DNA of 64,000 bases. Source: Ruania alba (GTDB lineage Bacteria > Actinomycetota > Actinomycetes > Actinomycetales > Beutenbergiaceae). Of this stretch, positions 43,545-51,104 are shown piece after piece. The position numbers and the translations under genes were made by a program. The notes under the pieces were generated by a model, which searched no databases, was not told the DNA's origin, and was given only the letters and a program-made list of their open reading frames with translations. The stretch's first letter is position 1, and every line of letters begins with the position of its first letter. The DNA is taken from positions 186,001 to 250,000 of the forward strand of contig NZ_FNTX01000001.1 of the NCBI RefSeq assembly GCF_900105765.1. The letters run 5' to 3'.

Positions 43545-44431
43545 TGGCCACCGTCACCCTCGATCGCCCCAGCACGGCCACTCCCCAGCTGCGCAAGGAC
43601 CCCAAGGCGGGCCGCAGGCTCGTCGCCCGGGTGCTGCTGTACGTGGCGCTGATCGTCGCAGCGGCTGCGATCATGCTGCCGTTCTTCTGGATGGTGACCT
43701 CCTCGCTGAAGATGAACAACCAGGTCTTCTCCGTCCCGATCCAGTGGCTGCCCGACCCGGTGGTCTGGCGCAACTACCTCGACATCTGGGCCAAGGCCGA
43801 CATGCTGAACTGGGTCAAGAACACCCTGATCCTGTCGGTCTCGGTGACCTTCCTGCAGGTCCTCACCGGCAGCTTCGCCGCCTACGGCTTCTCCAAGATG
43901 CGCTTCCCCGGCCGGGACGTGCTGTTCCTGACCTACGTGGCCACCATCGCGGTGCCGTGGCAGGCGTACATGATCCCGCAGTTCATCATGCTCTCCAAGG
44001 CCGGACTGTCGAACACGTTGTGGTCGATCCTCGCGCTGCAGACGTTCAGTGCGTTCGGGGTCTTCCTGATGAAGCAGTACTACGAGTCCATCCCGGAGGA
44101 GCTCTCCGAGGCGGCCCGGATCGACGGGCTCTCGGAGTACTCGATCTGGCGCAAGATCGTGCTGCCGCTCTCCGGCCCGGCCGTGGCCACGCTGACGCTG
44201 CTCACGTTCGTCAACACCTGGAACGATTACCTCGGCCCGCTGATCTACCTGCGCGACCGGGACATCTGGACCATCCAGATCGGGCTGAAGTCCTTCGTGT
44301 CCCAGTACAACGCCGAATATGCGCTGATCATGACCGGCTCAGTCATCTCGGTGCTGCCGATCGCGCTGATCTTCATGCTCGGGCAGCGCTACTTCGTCCA
44401 AGGAATCGCCACCGCGGGGCTCAAGGGCTGA
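43544..44431 (+). CDS. ABC sugar permease, MalG/UgpE type
   Basis: A 295-residue permease with six helices: LLYVALIVAAAAIMLPFFWMV first, and the EAA-loop EELSEAARIDGLSEYSIWR in the second half followed by KIVLPLSGPAVAT. ATG overlaps the stop of the MalF-type gene (TGATG), so synthesis is coupled. AGGAGGGAGG provides a strong ribosome binding site. Together with its partner it forms the channel of the importer. Confidence 0.93.
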   Translation: MATVTLDRPSTATPQLRKDPKAGRRLVARVLLYVALIVAAAAIMLPFFWMVTSSLKMNNQVFSVPIQWLPDPVVWRNYLDIWAKADMLNWVKNTLILSVSVTFLQVLTGSFAAYGFSKMRFPGRDVLFLTYVATIAVPWQAYMIPQFIMLSKAGLSNTLWSILALQTFSAFGVFLMKQYYESIPEELSEAARIDGLSEYSIWRKIVLPLSGPAVATLTLLTFVNTWNDYLGPLIYLRDRDIWTIQIGLKSFVSQYNAEYALIMTGSVISVLPIALIFMLGQRYFVQGIATAGLKG

Positions 44432-44433
44432 CG

Positions 44434-45180
44434 ATGGTGACCATGGTGGGCACGGAACGGGGCCAGCGGCCGGAGCGGCGACGCTTGCGGATGCCCTCGG
44501 CCCAAACCTGGGAAACAGTGATCGGCATCGGGTACCTGGTGCTCGGCACCAACGCGATGTTGCTGGTCGGCGCCCTGCCACTGGTGGTGCTGCTGGTCAG
44601 CACCGATCCGGTCACGTCCTGGCCGGCGCTGCTGGGTGCGGGTGTGCTCGCCACACCCGCACTCACCGCCGGTTTCGCGGTCTTCACCCACTACTCCCGC
44701 ACGCATGGCACCGAGGTGATCCGCACCTTCTGGCGCTCCTGGGCGGCGCACCTGCGCCGCTCACTCGCCGTCGGACTCCTATGGACCACGACGGCGGTGA
44801 TCCTGGTGGTGGACGTGCTCGCCCTGTGGGGCGCCACCCTGGGCGCCGTCCTCACCCCTGTCTTCGTGGTGCTGTTCCTGCTCGCCACCGCGACGGCGTT
44901 GCTCGCCCTGGTGGCGAGCGTCGAGCGCCCGGACGCCCGGCTCCGGGACGTCCTACGGGCCTCGCTCTACCTGGGCCTACGACGCTGGTACCTGACCGCG
45001 GTGTCCTTCCTGGTGCTGGGCCTACTCGCGGGACTCTTCGTGATCCACCCGGCCCTCGCCGTCGGGCTGGCCGCGACCCCGCTGCTCTATGCGGTGTGGG
45101 GGAACTCCCGCTACACACTCAAACCGGTACTGCCCCAGGGATCCGCGATCCGCTTCTCAGGTCTTCCCGGACGGAACTGA
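44434..45180 (+). CDS. YesL/DUF624-like membrane protein
   Basis: A 248-residue membrane protein with six hydrophobic segments (TVIGIGYLVLGTNAMLLVGA, LPLVVLLVS, ALLGAGVLATPALTAGFAVF, and more). The pattern and the place directly behind MalFG-type permease genes match the DUF624/YesL family, which accompanies carbohydrate ABC importers and is thought to aid them or sense their state. An HYSRTHGTEVIRTFWRSW block between helices is typical. ATG at 44434 is two bases after the permease stop; a second ATG at 44443 is possible. Confidence 0.72.
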   Translation: MVTMVGTERGQRPERRRLRMPSAQTWETVIGIGYLVLGTNAMLLVGALPLVVLLVSTDPVTSWPALLGAGVLATPALTAGFAVFTHYSRTHGTEVIRTFWRSWAAHLRRSLAVGLLWTTTAVILVVDVLALWGATLGAVLTPVFVVLFLLATATALLALVASVERPDARLRDVLRASLYLGLRRWYLTAVSFLVLGLLAGLFVIHPALAVGLAATPLLYAVWGNSRYTLKPVLPQGSAIRFSGLPGRN

Positions 45181-45192
45181 ATGCGAGTGCCG

Positions 45193-45210
45193 ATGCCGAG
45201 GATTCGGCAT
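45193..45210. promoter_or_regulatory. 18-bp palindrome before the IclR-type gene
   Basis: Perfect 7-bp arms ATGCCGA (45193-45199) and TCGGCAT (45204-45210) with a 4-bp spacer, 51 bp before the regulator start. IclR-type proteins bind such palindromes, often autoregulating. A matching half-site CGATGCCGA occurs at 41100-41108, in the promoter region of the ABC operon. Inference. Confidence 0.45.
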
Positions 45211-45260
45211 GGCCGATGGCGGCCTTGGCATTGCGGGACCGCGTCCCTACCGTCGTCGGT

Positions 45261-46130
45261 GTGAGCACTCGTAAGGCTAGCGTCGGCGTCCAGTCGGTCC
45301 ATCGTGCGCTCGACGTGCTGGAGGTCGTCACGCGGTCGGGTCCACTCGGCGTCACTCAGATCGGCCAACTGGTCGGCCTACCGCCCTCGACCGCACATGG
45401 ACTGATTCACACCCTCACGATGCGTAACTATCTGGTGCGGGTTCGCGGCGGATACGCCCTCGGCCCGGCCGCCATCGGCTCGGGCAGCTGGCACGATCAC
45501 GCAGCCAAGCTCGTCGCCCACGTCGATCCCATTCTCGTCTCCTTGAGTGCACGTGCACAACTCGCGTCGACGGCGACGGTCCTGGTCGGACGCGAGGCAC
45601 GCATCGTGGCGTCGACGCCCAGCCCGGGAGTACTGGGAATGCGGGTTGAGCACGACGTCTGGAAGGACCCGCTCAAACTTGCTACGGGGTGGGTCCTGGT
45701 GGCCTTCGGCGACCGCAAGCACTGGGGGGACTACATCGCCCGCACCGACCTCTCGCCGCGGCTCTATCCCTCCTGGCGGCAGGTGTTCGCACAGATCCGC
45801 GAACACGGACTGGCACTCAATCCCACACGCGATCCTCGGTCCGCCGTCAGTATCGCGATGCCCGTGCGCGCCCGCAATGGCGAGGTCCTGTGCTCGCTGG
45901 GTCTCTTCACACCCGCCTACCTCGCTGCAGACGTGATGAACCCTGCGGCCCTGGACATGCTCTATGAGGCGTGCAGCGAGGCGTCGCAGGCGTTCGGGGG
46001 CGAGGTCAACCGCCCCGCACCACCCGACTTTGCAGCGCTTCGGCGCCACCTGCCGGACAACCTTCTGCACAGCGACCACCTGTCGCGGCACCGGGACAGT
46101 ACAGATGAAGGAGATTTAGATGAGCAGTAG
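45261..46130 (+). CDS. IclR family transcriptional regulator
   Basis: A 289-residue IclR-type regulator. The N-terminal winged HTH is VGVQSVHRALDVLEVVTRSG, LGVTQIGQLVGLPPSTAHGL, followed by VRVRGGYALGPAAIGSG; the C-terminal GAF-like effector domain contains ASTATVLVGREARIVAST and RSAVSIAMPVRARNGEVLCSL. IclR regulators commonly control degradation of aromatic acids or sugars. GTG at 45261 starts just before the HTH. Its 3' end overlaps the amidohydrolase gene by 11 bases, so it is part of the operon it presumably regulates. Confidence 0.88.
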   Translation: MSTRKASVGVQSVHRALDVLEVVTRSGPLGVTQIGQLVGLPPSTAHGLIHTLTMRNYLVRVRGGYALGPAAIGSGSWHDHAAKLVAHVDPILVSLSARAQLASTATVLVGREARIVASTPSPGVLGMRVEHDVWKDPLKLATGWVLVAFGDRKHWGDYIARTDLSPRLYPSWRQVFAQIREHGLALNPTRDPRSAVSIAMPVRARNGEVLCSLGLFTPAYLAADVMNPAALDMLYEACSEASQAFGGEVNRPAPPDFAALRRHLPDNLLHSDHLSRHRDSTDEGDLDEQ

Positions 46131-47277
46131 AGCGACCACAGGGAGCGCCGGAGTCGTCATCGACGGCGATGTGCACAACGCACTTCCCGATCTCGACCGG
46201 TTCATCCCGGCAGTCTGGGCCGGGGGATGGCGCACAGCTTCGGTGCCGACCAGCCACAACTACGCGAATCCGCGTGGTGGAGTCGCCCGGAAGGATGTCA
46301 CCCCGCCGAACGGCGGTGCGCCGGCGAGTGACCCGTACTTCCTGATCTCCGATCACCTGGATCCGTATGGGATCGACTACGCAATCCTCACCGGGCCCCA
46401 CCTGATCCACCTGGGCACGGATCTGGATTACCAGAACATGATGGCCAGGGCGATGAACGAATGCACCGCCGCCACCTGGCTGACCATCTCGGACCGGTTC
46501 CGCGGCTCGATCCTGGTGAACCTCGATGACCCGCACGCGGCGGCCCGTGAGATCAGACACTGGGCGAGCGACAAACGCTTCGTCCAGGTCATCGCAGCTG
46601 CCGCCACGCGGCGTCCGATCGGCCAACGGGAGTTCTGGCCGATCTTCGAGGCCTGCAGCGAGACCGGCCTACCGCTGGCCGTCCACCCCGGCACCGAGGG
46701 TGCCGGCACCGCTTTCCCGCCCACGCCCATGGGGTGGCCTTCCCGGTACATGGAGTGGCACAACATCCTCCCGATCGGCTACATGGCGCAGATCAACTCA
46801 CTGGTCACCGAGGGCGCCTTCGAGCACTTCCCCTCGTTGCGGTTCATCGCGATCGAGGGCGGGACGGCATGGCTCCCGCACCTGATGTGGCGGATGAACA
46901 AGAACTACAAGGCGCTGCGGGACACCACCCCGTGGCTGACGCGCCTGCCGTCGGAGTACATCCTCGACCATGTTCGCCTGACCACCCAGCCGATCGAAGA
47001 GCCCAGGCGTCCCGAAGAACTCACGCAGATCCTCGCCATGATCGAGGCCGAACGCACGCTGATGTTCTCCTCGGATTACCCCCACTGGGACTACGACAAC
47101 GCCAACCTCATCCTCACCGCGATCGATTCCTCGACGCGTGCACGCATCATGGGGGAGACCGCCGCCGAGCTCTACGGGATCATCCGGATGCCGCTGCCGG
47201 AGGATCTCCCGGCGCACCTGCCGGCAACGGACGAGCCGGTCGAGCAGCCGATGACCGAAGCGGTCCCCGTCGAATGA
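46120..47277 (+). CDS. Amidohydrolase-2 family metal-dependent hydrolase/decarboxylase
   Basis: A 385-residue TIM-barrel enzyme of the amidohydrolase_2 (PF04909-type) group, which includes ACMSD, gamma-resorcylate decarboxylase and lactone hydrolases. Metal-ligand motifs: VIDGDVHNALPDLDRF (D-x-H) at the N-terminus, GLPLAVHPGTEGAG in mid-barrel, and MFSSDYPHWDYDNANL near the end. GAAGGAG ribosome binding site. It overlaps the next gene by ATGA, so it is co-produced with the Rieske-reductase fusion. A decarboxylation or C-C hydrolysis step on an aromatic-derived acid is the likely chemistry; the exact substrate is unknown. Confidence 0.85.
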   Translation: MSSRATTGSAGVVIDGDVHNALPDLDRFIPAVWAGGWRTASVPTSHNYANPRGGVARKDVTPPNGGAPASDPYFLISDHLDPYGIDYAILTGPHLIHLGTDLDYQNMMARAMNECTAATWLTISDRFRGSILVNLDDPHAAAREIRHWASDKRFVQVIAAAATRRPIGQREFWPIFEACSETGLPLAVHPGTEGAGTAFPPTPMGWPSRYMEWHNILPIGYMAQINSLVTEGAFEHFPSLRFIAIEGGTAWLPHLMWRMNKNYKALRDTTPWLTRLPSEYILDHVRLTTQPIEEPRRPEELTQILAMIEAERTLMFSSDYPHWDYDNANLILTAIDSSTRARIMGETAAELYGIIRMPLPEDLPAHLPATDEPVEQPMTEAVPVE

Positions 47278-48635
47278 CCATCGCGACACCCGCCACGAAC
47301 CAGCTCATCCCGGATCATCCGGTCGGTCCCGAGACGGCGGAGATTGCCCGCGTCGAGGACGTCCCTCCCGCAGGTCACGGCGCATTGCGCTGTGACGTGA
47401 ACGGCACACCGATCGGCCTGTATCGCGTCGCGGACGAGATCCGAGCCTGGCGCAATGTATGCCCGCACGAAGCTGCCCCGGTCTGCCGTGGACCGGTCAC
47501 GGGCACCCGACTGCAGTCCGCCGTGTACGAGTACACCTACGGCCGCGATCGCGAGGTGTTGCGCTGCCCCTGGCACGGCTGGGAGTTCGACCTAGCCACC
47601 GGCGACCACCTCGCCGAAGGGTCCGGCGCCAAGCTCCGCTCCCACCCCATCCACGTTCAGGACGGTCGTATCTACGACGCCTCCAACCGCGGTCTGATGC
47701 ATAAGCGTGATCTCGTCGTCGCTGAGGTGGACCGGGTCGGGCACGTTCTCGTCCTCGACCTGAGCGCCGCGGACGGGGGCAGCCTGCCGGCATGGTCCCC
47801 GGGCGCCCATATCGAGCTCGCGCTTCCTTCCGGCCGGGTGCGTCACTATTCTCTGTGCGGCAATCCGCGGGAGAAGTACCGGTACCGCATCGCTGTGCTC
47901 GCCGAAGCGGGCGGACGCGGCGGCTCGCGCGAGTTGCACGAGATTGCCACGCGCGGCGCGTGCCTGCGGATGAAGGCGCTGCGGAACAGGTTTCCGCTGC
48001 GGTACGCCCCGCACTACCTGTTCATTGCCGGTGGCATCGGGATCACGGCCATCCTGCCGATGATCACGATGGTCGCCCGGCGTGGTGGTTCCTACCAGGC
48101 CGTCTACATCGGCCGAGACCAGGCGGGGATGCCGTTCGGCTCGGAGCTCGCAGCAGTCCCGGCTGTGACGATGATCGGCACGAGCGTGGCCGGCCGCCCC
48201 GAGATCGCGGCGCTCGTGGCCGATCTGCCCGCGCACACCGCCATCTACTGCTGTGGCCCGGAGTCGCTGACGTCCGCGGTACGTGCCGCCGTCGCCGCGA
48301 CCAGTCGTGACCTCCCGGTGCACACCGAACGGTTCACGAGCACGCCCGTATCGAACAGCTCGGAGTCTGACCGTCCCTTCGAGGTCACCCTCGCCCGCAC
48401 CGGGCGCACCCTGCAGGTGCCCGCTGATGACACGCTCCTGAACACCCTTCGACGGCATGGCATCGCGCGGGACTCCTCCTGTGAGCAGGGGTGGTGCGGT
48501 AGTTGTGAGACAACCGTGGTCAGCGGTACTCCGATCCACCGTGACTCCATCCTGGATGCCGACGAGCACGATGACGCCGGCACCATGATGATCTGCACCA
48601 GTCGCGCCACCGGAACCGTCGTCCTCGACGCCTAG
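47274..48635 (+). CDS. Rieske - flavin/NAD reductase - [2Fe-2S] ferredoxin fusion protein
   Basis: A 453-residue three-module electron-transfer protein. (1) Residues ~20-135: a Rieske domain with C63-P-H65 and C98-P-W-H101; the 32-residue spacer between the ligand pairs is about twice the classical 15-17. (2) ~142-350: a phthalate-dioxygenase-reductase-like module with RHYSLCG (flavin) and FIAGGIGITAILPM (NADH), ending YCCGPESLTSAV. (3) ~368-453: plant-type ferredoxin with C-x4-C-x2-C-x29-C (CEQGWCGSC ... MMIC). Modules 2-3 are the normal PDR/VanB layout; the N-terminal Rieske addition is unusual. No oxygenase catalytic subunit is encoded nearby. ATGA overlap with the amidohydrolase gene. Confidence 0.9.
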   Translation: MTIATPATNQLIPDHPVGPETAEIARVEDVPPAGHGALRCDVNGTPIGLYRVADEIRAWRNVCPHEAAPVCRGPVTGTRLQSAVYEYTYGRDREVLRCPWHGWEFDLATGDHLAEGSGAKLRSHPIHVQDGRIYDASNRGLMHKRDLVVAEVDRVGHVLVLDLSAADGGSLPAWSPGAHIELALPSGRVRHYSLCGNPREKYRYRIAVLAEAGGRGGSRELHEIATRGACLRMKALRNRFPLRYAPHYLFIAGGIGITAILPMITMVARRGGSYQAVYIGRDQAGMPFGSELAAVPAVTMIGTSVAGRPEIAALVADLPAHTAIYCCGPESLTSAVRAAVAATSRDLPVHTERFTSTPVSNSSESDRPFEVTLARTGRTLQVPADDTLLNTLRRHGIARDSSCEQGWCGSCETTVVSGTPIHRDSILDADEHDDAGTMMICTSRATGTVVLDA

Positions 48636-48723
48636 CGACGCCACGGATCGCCGGCTCGGCACCGGCCATGCTGGCGTGGTCCGGTTCGGATCGTGCCGGA
48701 TCAGCCGCCAGGTCAGGCGGCGG

Positions 48724-49263
48724 TCAGGCGGCTGGGCAGCTGAGGTCGAGCAGTTGTGCGGCGAGGGCGGCCGGATCGCCGCCCTCGCTCAACGCCGTGA
48801 TCGCTGCACCGTCGATCACCGCGACCACGAGAGCGGCGTCGAGGCCGAGCGGGCCGGCGATCTGCGTGAGGGCCGCGTCCACCCGGGGTCGTCCCGCGGC
48901 ATAGGCGGCGGCAACCTGCTGGCTGCGGCCGGCTCCGGCGAGGTGTTCGTAGTGCCCGCGCACCCGCTCCGGTTCGGGGAGCACCGCGGCGACGGCGGCG
49001 CTGATCCGCTGCGATCGGCTCGCCCGGGGGTCGAGCTCGGCCGCCACGCGCTCTGCGTGGTCCGCCCAGCCGCGCACGATGCGTTCGCCGGCCGCGCCGA
49101 GCAGTTCCTCGAGCGAGGAGAAGTAGTAGGTGGTGGCCGAGAGCGAGCACCCGGCACGGGCGGCCACCTCTCGGTGCGTGCAGGTGCCGGGGCCCCGCTC
49201 CAGCAACAGGTCCGCCGCAGCGGTGATCACCGAGTCCCGCCTGCGCGCCCCCTTCGAAGGCAT
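48724..49263 (-). CDS. TetR family transcriptional regulator
   Basis: A 179-residue repressor: MPSKGARRRDSVITAAADLL, LERGPGTCTHREVAARAGCS and LSATTYYFSSLEELLGAAGE form the HTH; the rest is the helical ligand domain. Its ATG overlaps the stop of the SMR exporter gene (TGATG), so the two form an operon with autoregulation likely through palindromes upstream of the exporter. The stop codon lies within a tandem 11-bp repeat (GGTCAGGCGGC twice, 48711-48732). Confidence 0.88.
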   Translation of the reverse strand: MPSKGARRRDSVITAAADLLLERGPGTCTHREVAARAGCSLSATTYYFSSLEELLGAAGERIVRGWADHAERVAAELDPRASRSQRISAAVAAVLPEPERVRGHYEHLAGAGRSQQVAAAYAAGRPRVDAALTQIAGPLGLDAALVVAVIDGAAITALSEGGDPAALAAQLLDLSCPAA

Positions 49264-49586
49264 CAGTGCTCCGAACCGGCCAAGTTCAGGCCGACCACAC
49301 CCGCGACGATCAGCACCAGCGAGACGATCTTGATCACGCTGACACCCTCGCTCAGCCAGACCATCCCGACCACCGCCGTCAGGCTCGCGCCGATCCCGAC
49401 CCAGACCGCGTAGGCGGTGCCGACCGGGAGGCTGCGCAGTGCGTAGGCGAGCCCGGCCATGCTCGCCGCGAGCGAGACGCCGAATACCACCGACGGCCAC
49501 AGTCTTGTGAACCCTTCCGATGCCTTCAGGCTCGTCGCCCATACGGTCTCCAGCATCCCGGACACGATCAAGATGACCCACGCCAT
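49263..49586 (-). CDS. sugE: Small multidrug resistance protein, SugE/Gdx-like
   Basis: A 107-residue four-helix exporter of the SMR family. The essential Glu is at residue 13 in SGMLETVWATSLKASEGFTR, a wording closer to SugE/Gdx guanidinium exporters (LK.S.GFTRL.PS) than to EmrE. GTAYAVWVGIGASLTAVVGM is the second signature. ATG at 49586 is placed seven bases after AAGGAGG; a GTG one codon upstream is too close. Exports small cations such as guanidinium in exchange for protons; quaternary amines are possible. Operon with TetR; no guanidine riboswitch seen. Confidence 0.85.
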   Translation of the reverse strand: MAWVILIVSGMLETVWATSLKASEGFTRLWPSVVFGVSLAASMAGLAYALRSLPVGTAYAVWVGIGASLTAVVGMVWLSEGVSVIKIVSLVLIVAGVVGLNLAGSEH

Positions 49587-49602
49587 CACGCCACCTCCTT
49601 AT

Positions 49603-49648
49603 TTCTAGTACAAAAGTACCAGAATATAGAACTGGTTGCCCAACCGGT
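49603..49648. promoter_or_regulatory. Two palindromes in the SMR-menC intergenic region
   Basis: Arms TTCTAGTAC (49603-49611) and GTACCAGAA (49616-49624), one mismatch, AAAA spacer; and arms ACTGGTTG (49631-49638) and CAACCGGT (49641-49648), one mismatch. They lie 17-62 bp upstream of the SMR ATG and are the likely operators for the TetR protein encoded in that operon. They are also within 40-85 bp of the menC start. Confidence 0.5.
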
Positions 49649-49686
49649 CCTGCACGCGGGTGGTTCGGGGGCCGTATCCTTGCCGA

Positions 49687-50625
49687 GTGAGGACGGCGTG
49701 CTACTCGATCGGGCTCCGCACCCGGTTCCGCGGCCTGGACCGCCGGGACGGCATGCTGATCCAGGGGGAGGCCGGCTGGGGCGAGTTCTCCCCGTTCTGG
49801 GAGTACGGCCTCGCGGAGTCCCGCGCCTGGTGGGCGGCCGCCCACGAAGCCGCCACGCTGCCCTTCCCCGACCCGGTGCGCGAGAGCATCCCGGTGAACG
49901 TCACCGTCCCGGCCACCACCCCCGAACGGGCGCACGCTATCGTCATCGCCGGCGGCGGCTGCCGCACCGCCAAGGTGAAGGTCGCCGAACCGGGCCAGAC
50001 CCTCGCCGAGGAGCAGGCCCGCCTCGAAGCCGTCCGGGACGCGCTCGGCGCGAGCGGGGCGATCCGGATCGATGCCAATGCCGCCTGGGACCTGGACGAG
50101 GCACGCCGCCGGCTGCCGATCCTGGACCGCGCCGCTGGCGGCCTGGAGTATGCCGAGCAACCCTGCGCGGCCGTGGCCGACCTGGCCGCGCTGCGCCGTC
50201 GCCTCAGCCTGCCCATCGCCGCGGACGAGTCGATCCGCCGCGCCGAGGACCCGTATGCCGTGGCCCGCGCCGAGGCGGCCGACGTGGTGGTGCTCAAGGT
50301 GCAGCCGCTCGGCGGGGTGCGCGCGGCACTGCGGATCGCCGAGCAGATCGGACTGCCTGCAGTGGTCTCCTCGGCCCTGGAGACCTCCGTCGGGATCGCG
50401 GCCGGGGTGGCGCTCGCAGCGGCCCTCCCAGAGCTTCCCTACGCCTGCGGCCTGGCCACGGTGCACCTCTTCGACCGGGACGTCACCGACGACCCGCTGC
50501 TCCCCTCCGGTGGTGAGCTTCCGGTACGCAGGGCGGCACCTACGCCCGCGCTGCTGGCGGCAGCAGCTGCCGACGAGACGCTGACTGCCCGGTGGCAGGA
50601 ACGCCTGGCTGCCTGCCGTGACTGA
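49687..50625 (+). CDS. menC: o-Succinylbenzoate synthase
   Basis: A 312-residue enolase-superfamily enzyme that dehydrates SHCHC to o-succinylbenzoate in menaquinone synthesis. Catalytic Lys pair in TAKVKVAE, metal ligands Asp in RIDANAAWDL, Glu in LEYAEQPCA, Asp in IAADESIRR, and the second catalytic Lys in VVVLKVQPLGG. GTG at 49687 chosen because VRTACYSIGLRTRFRG begins the capping domain. It overlaps the next gene by eight bases. menD follows after that, completing a menC-GNAT-menD unit. Confidence 0.94.
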   Translation: MRTACYSIGLRTRFRGLDRRDGMLIQGEAGWGEFSPFWEYGLAESRAWWAAAHEAATLPFPDPVRESIPVNVTVPATTPERAHAIVIAGGGCRTAKVKVAEPGQTLAEEQARLEAVRDALGASGAIRIDANAAWDLDEARRRLPILDRAAGGLEYAEQPCAAVADLAALRRRLSLPIAADESIRRAEDPYAVARAEAADVVVLKVQPLGGVRAALRIAEQIGLPAVVSSALETSVGIAAGVALAAALPELPYACGLATVHLFDRDVTDDPLLPSGGELPVRRAAPTPALLAAAAADETLTARWQERLAACRD

Positions 50626-51091
50626 CCGGGGAGCCCAGGTGCGGGCGCCGCGCGCCGACGACTTGCCCGCCCTCGCCGACCTGAAGATCGCCTGGTCTGC
50701 GCCCGAACGAACGGTCTCCCTCTCGGAGCGCACCCATTTCATTGCCTCACTGGCGCGGTGGATGGCTGATCGCGAGGACCGGCTCGTCTGTCGGGTGGCC
50801 GAGGTGGACGGCACGCTGGTCGGGATGGCTTGGCTGGTGCTCGACGAACGCGTACCGAATGTCGACGACGCGCACCGCATGACGGGTGATGTGCAGAGCG
50901 TCTTCGTCCTCGCCGAGCACCGGGGCCATGGCATCGGCACCATGCTGGTGCGGTCGTTGTGCGAGGCGGCTGACGCCGTCGGCGCGCGACTGTCGGTGCG
51001 GGCGAACGACGCGTCGGTGCCGCTCTACCGGAGCGCTGGCTTCGTGGCGGCTGGGGCGCTGCTGGAACGCCGGCCCGGGGCAGCGCCGTGA
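50618..51091 (+). CDS. GNAT family N-acetyltransferase
   Basis: A 157-residue acetyltransferase. Seen: VRAPRADDLPALADLKIAW, the acetyl-CoA loop VFVLAEHRGHGIGTMLVRSL and LSVRANDASVPLYRSAGF, the usual GNAT motif order. Acceptor unknown. GTG start inside the menC 3' end (8-base overlap); menD begins 13 bp after it, so it sits within the men operon although no acetylation step is needed in menaquinone synthesis. May be a passenger or modify a small molecule or protein N-terminus. Confidence 0.82.
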   Translation: MTDRGAQVRAPRADDLPALADLKIAWSAPERTVSLSERTHFIASLARWMADREDRLVCRVAEVDGTLVGMAWLVLDERVPNVDDAHRMTGDVQSVFVLAEHRGHGIGTMLVRSLCEAADAVGARLSVRANDASVPLYRSAGFVAAGALLERRPGAAP

Positions 51092-51104
51092 CAAGATCGC
51101 GAGC

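Noticed and set aside
48641-48679. Nested 5-bp stems after the Rieske fusion gene
   Set aside because: Stems are short with large internal loops; not strong enough to call a terminator.
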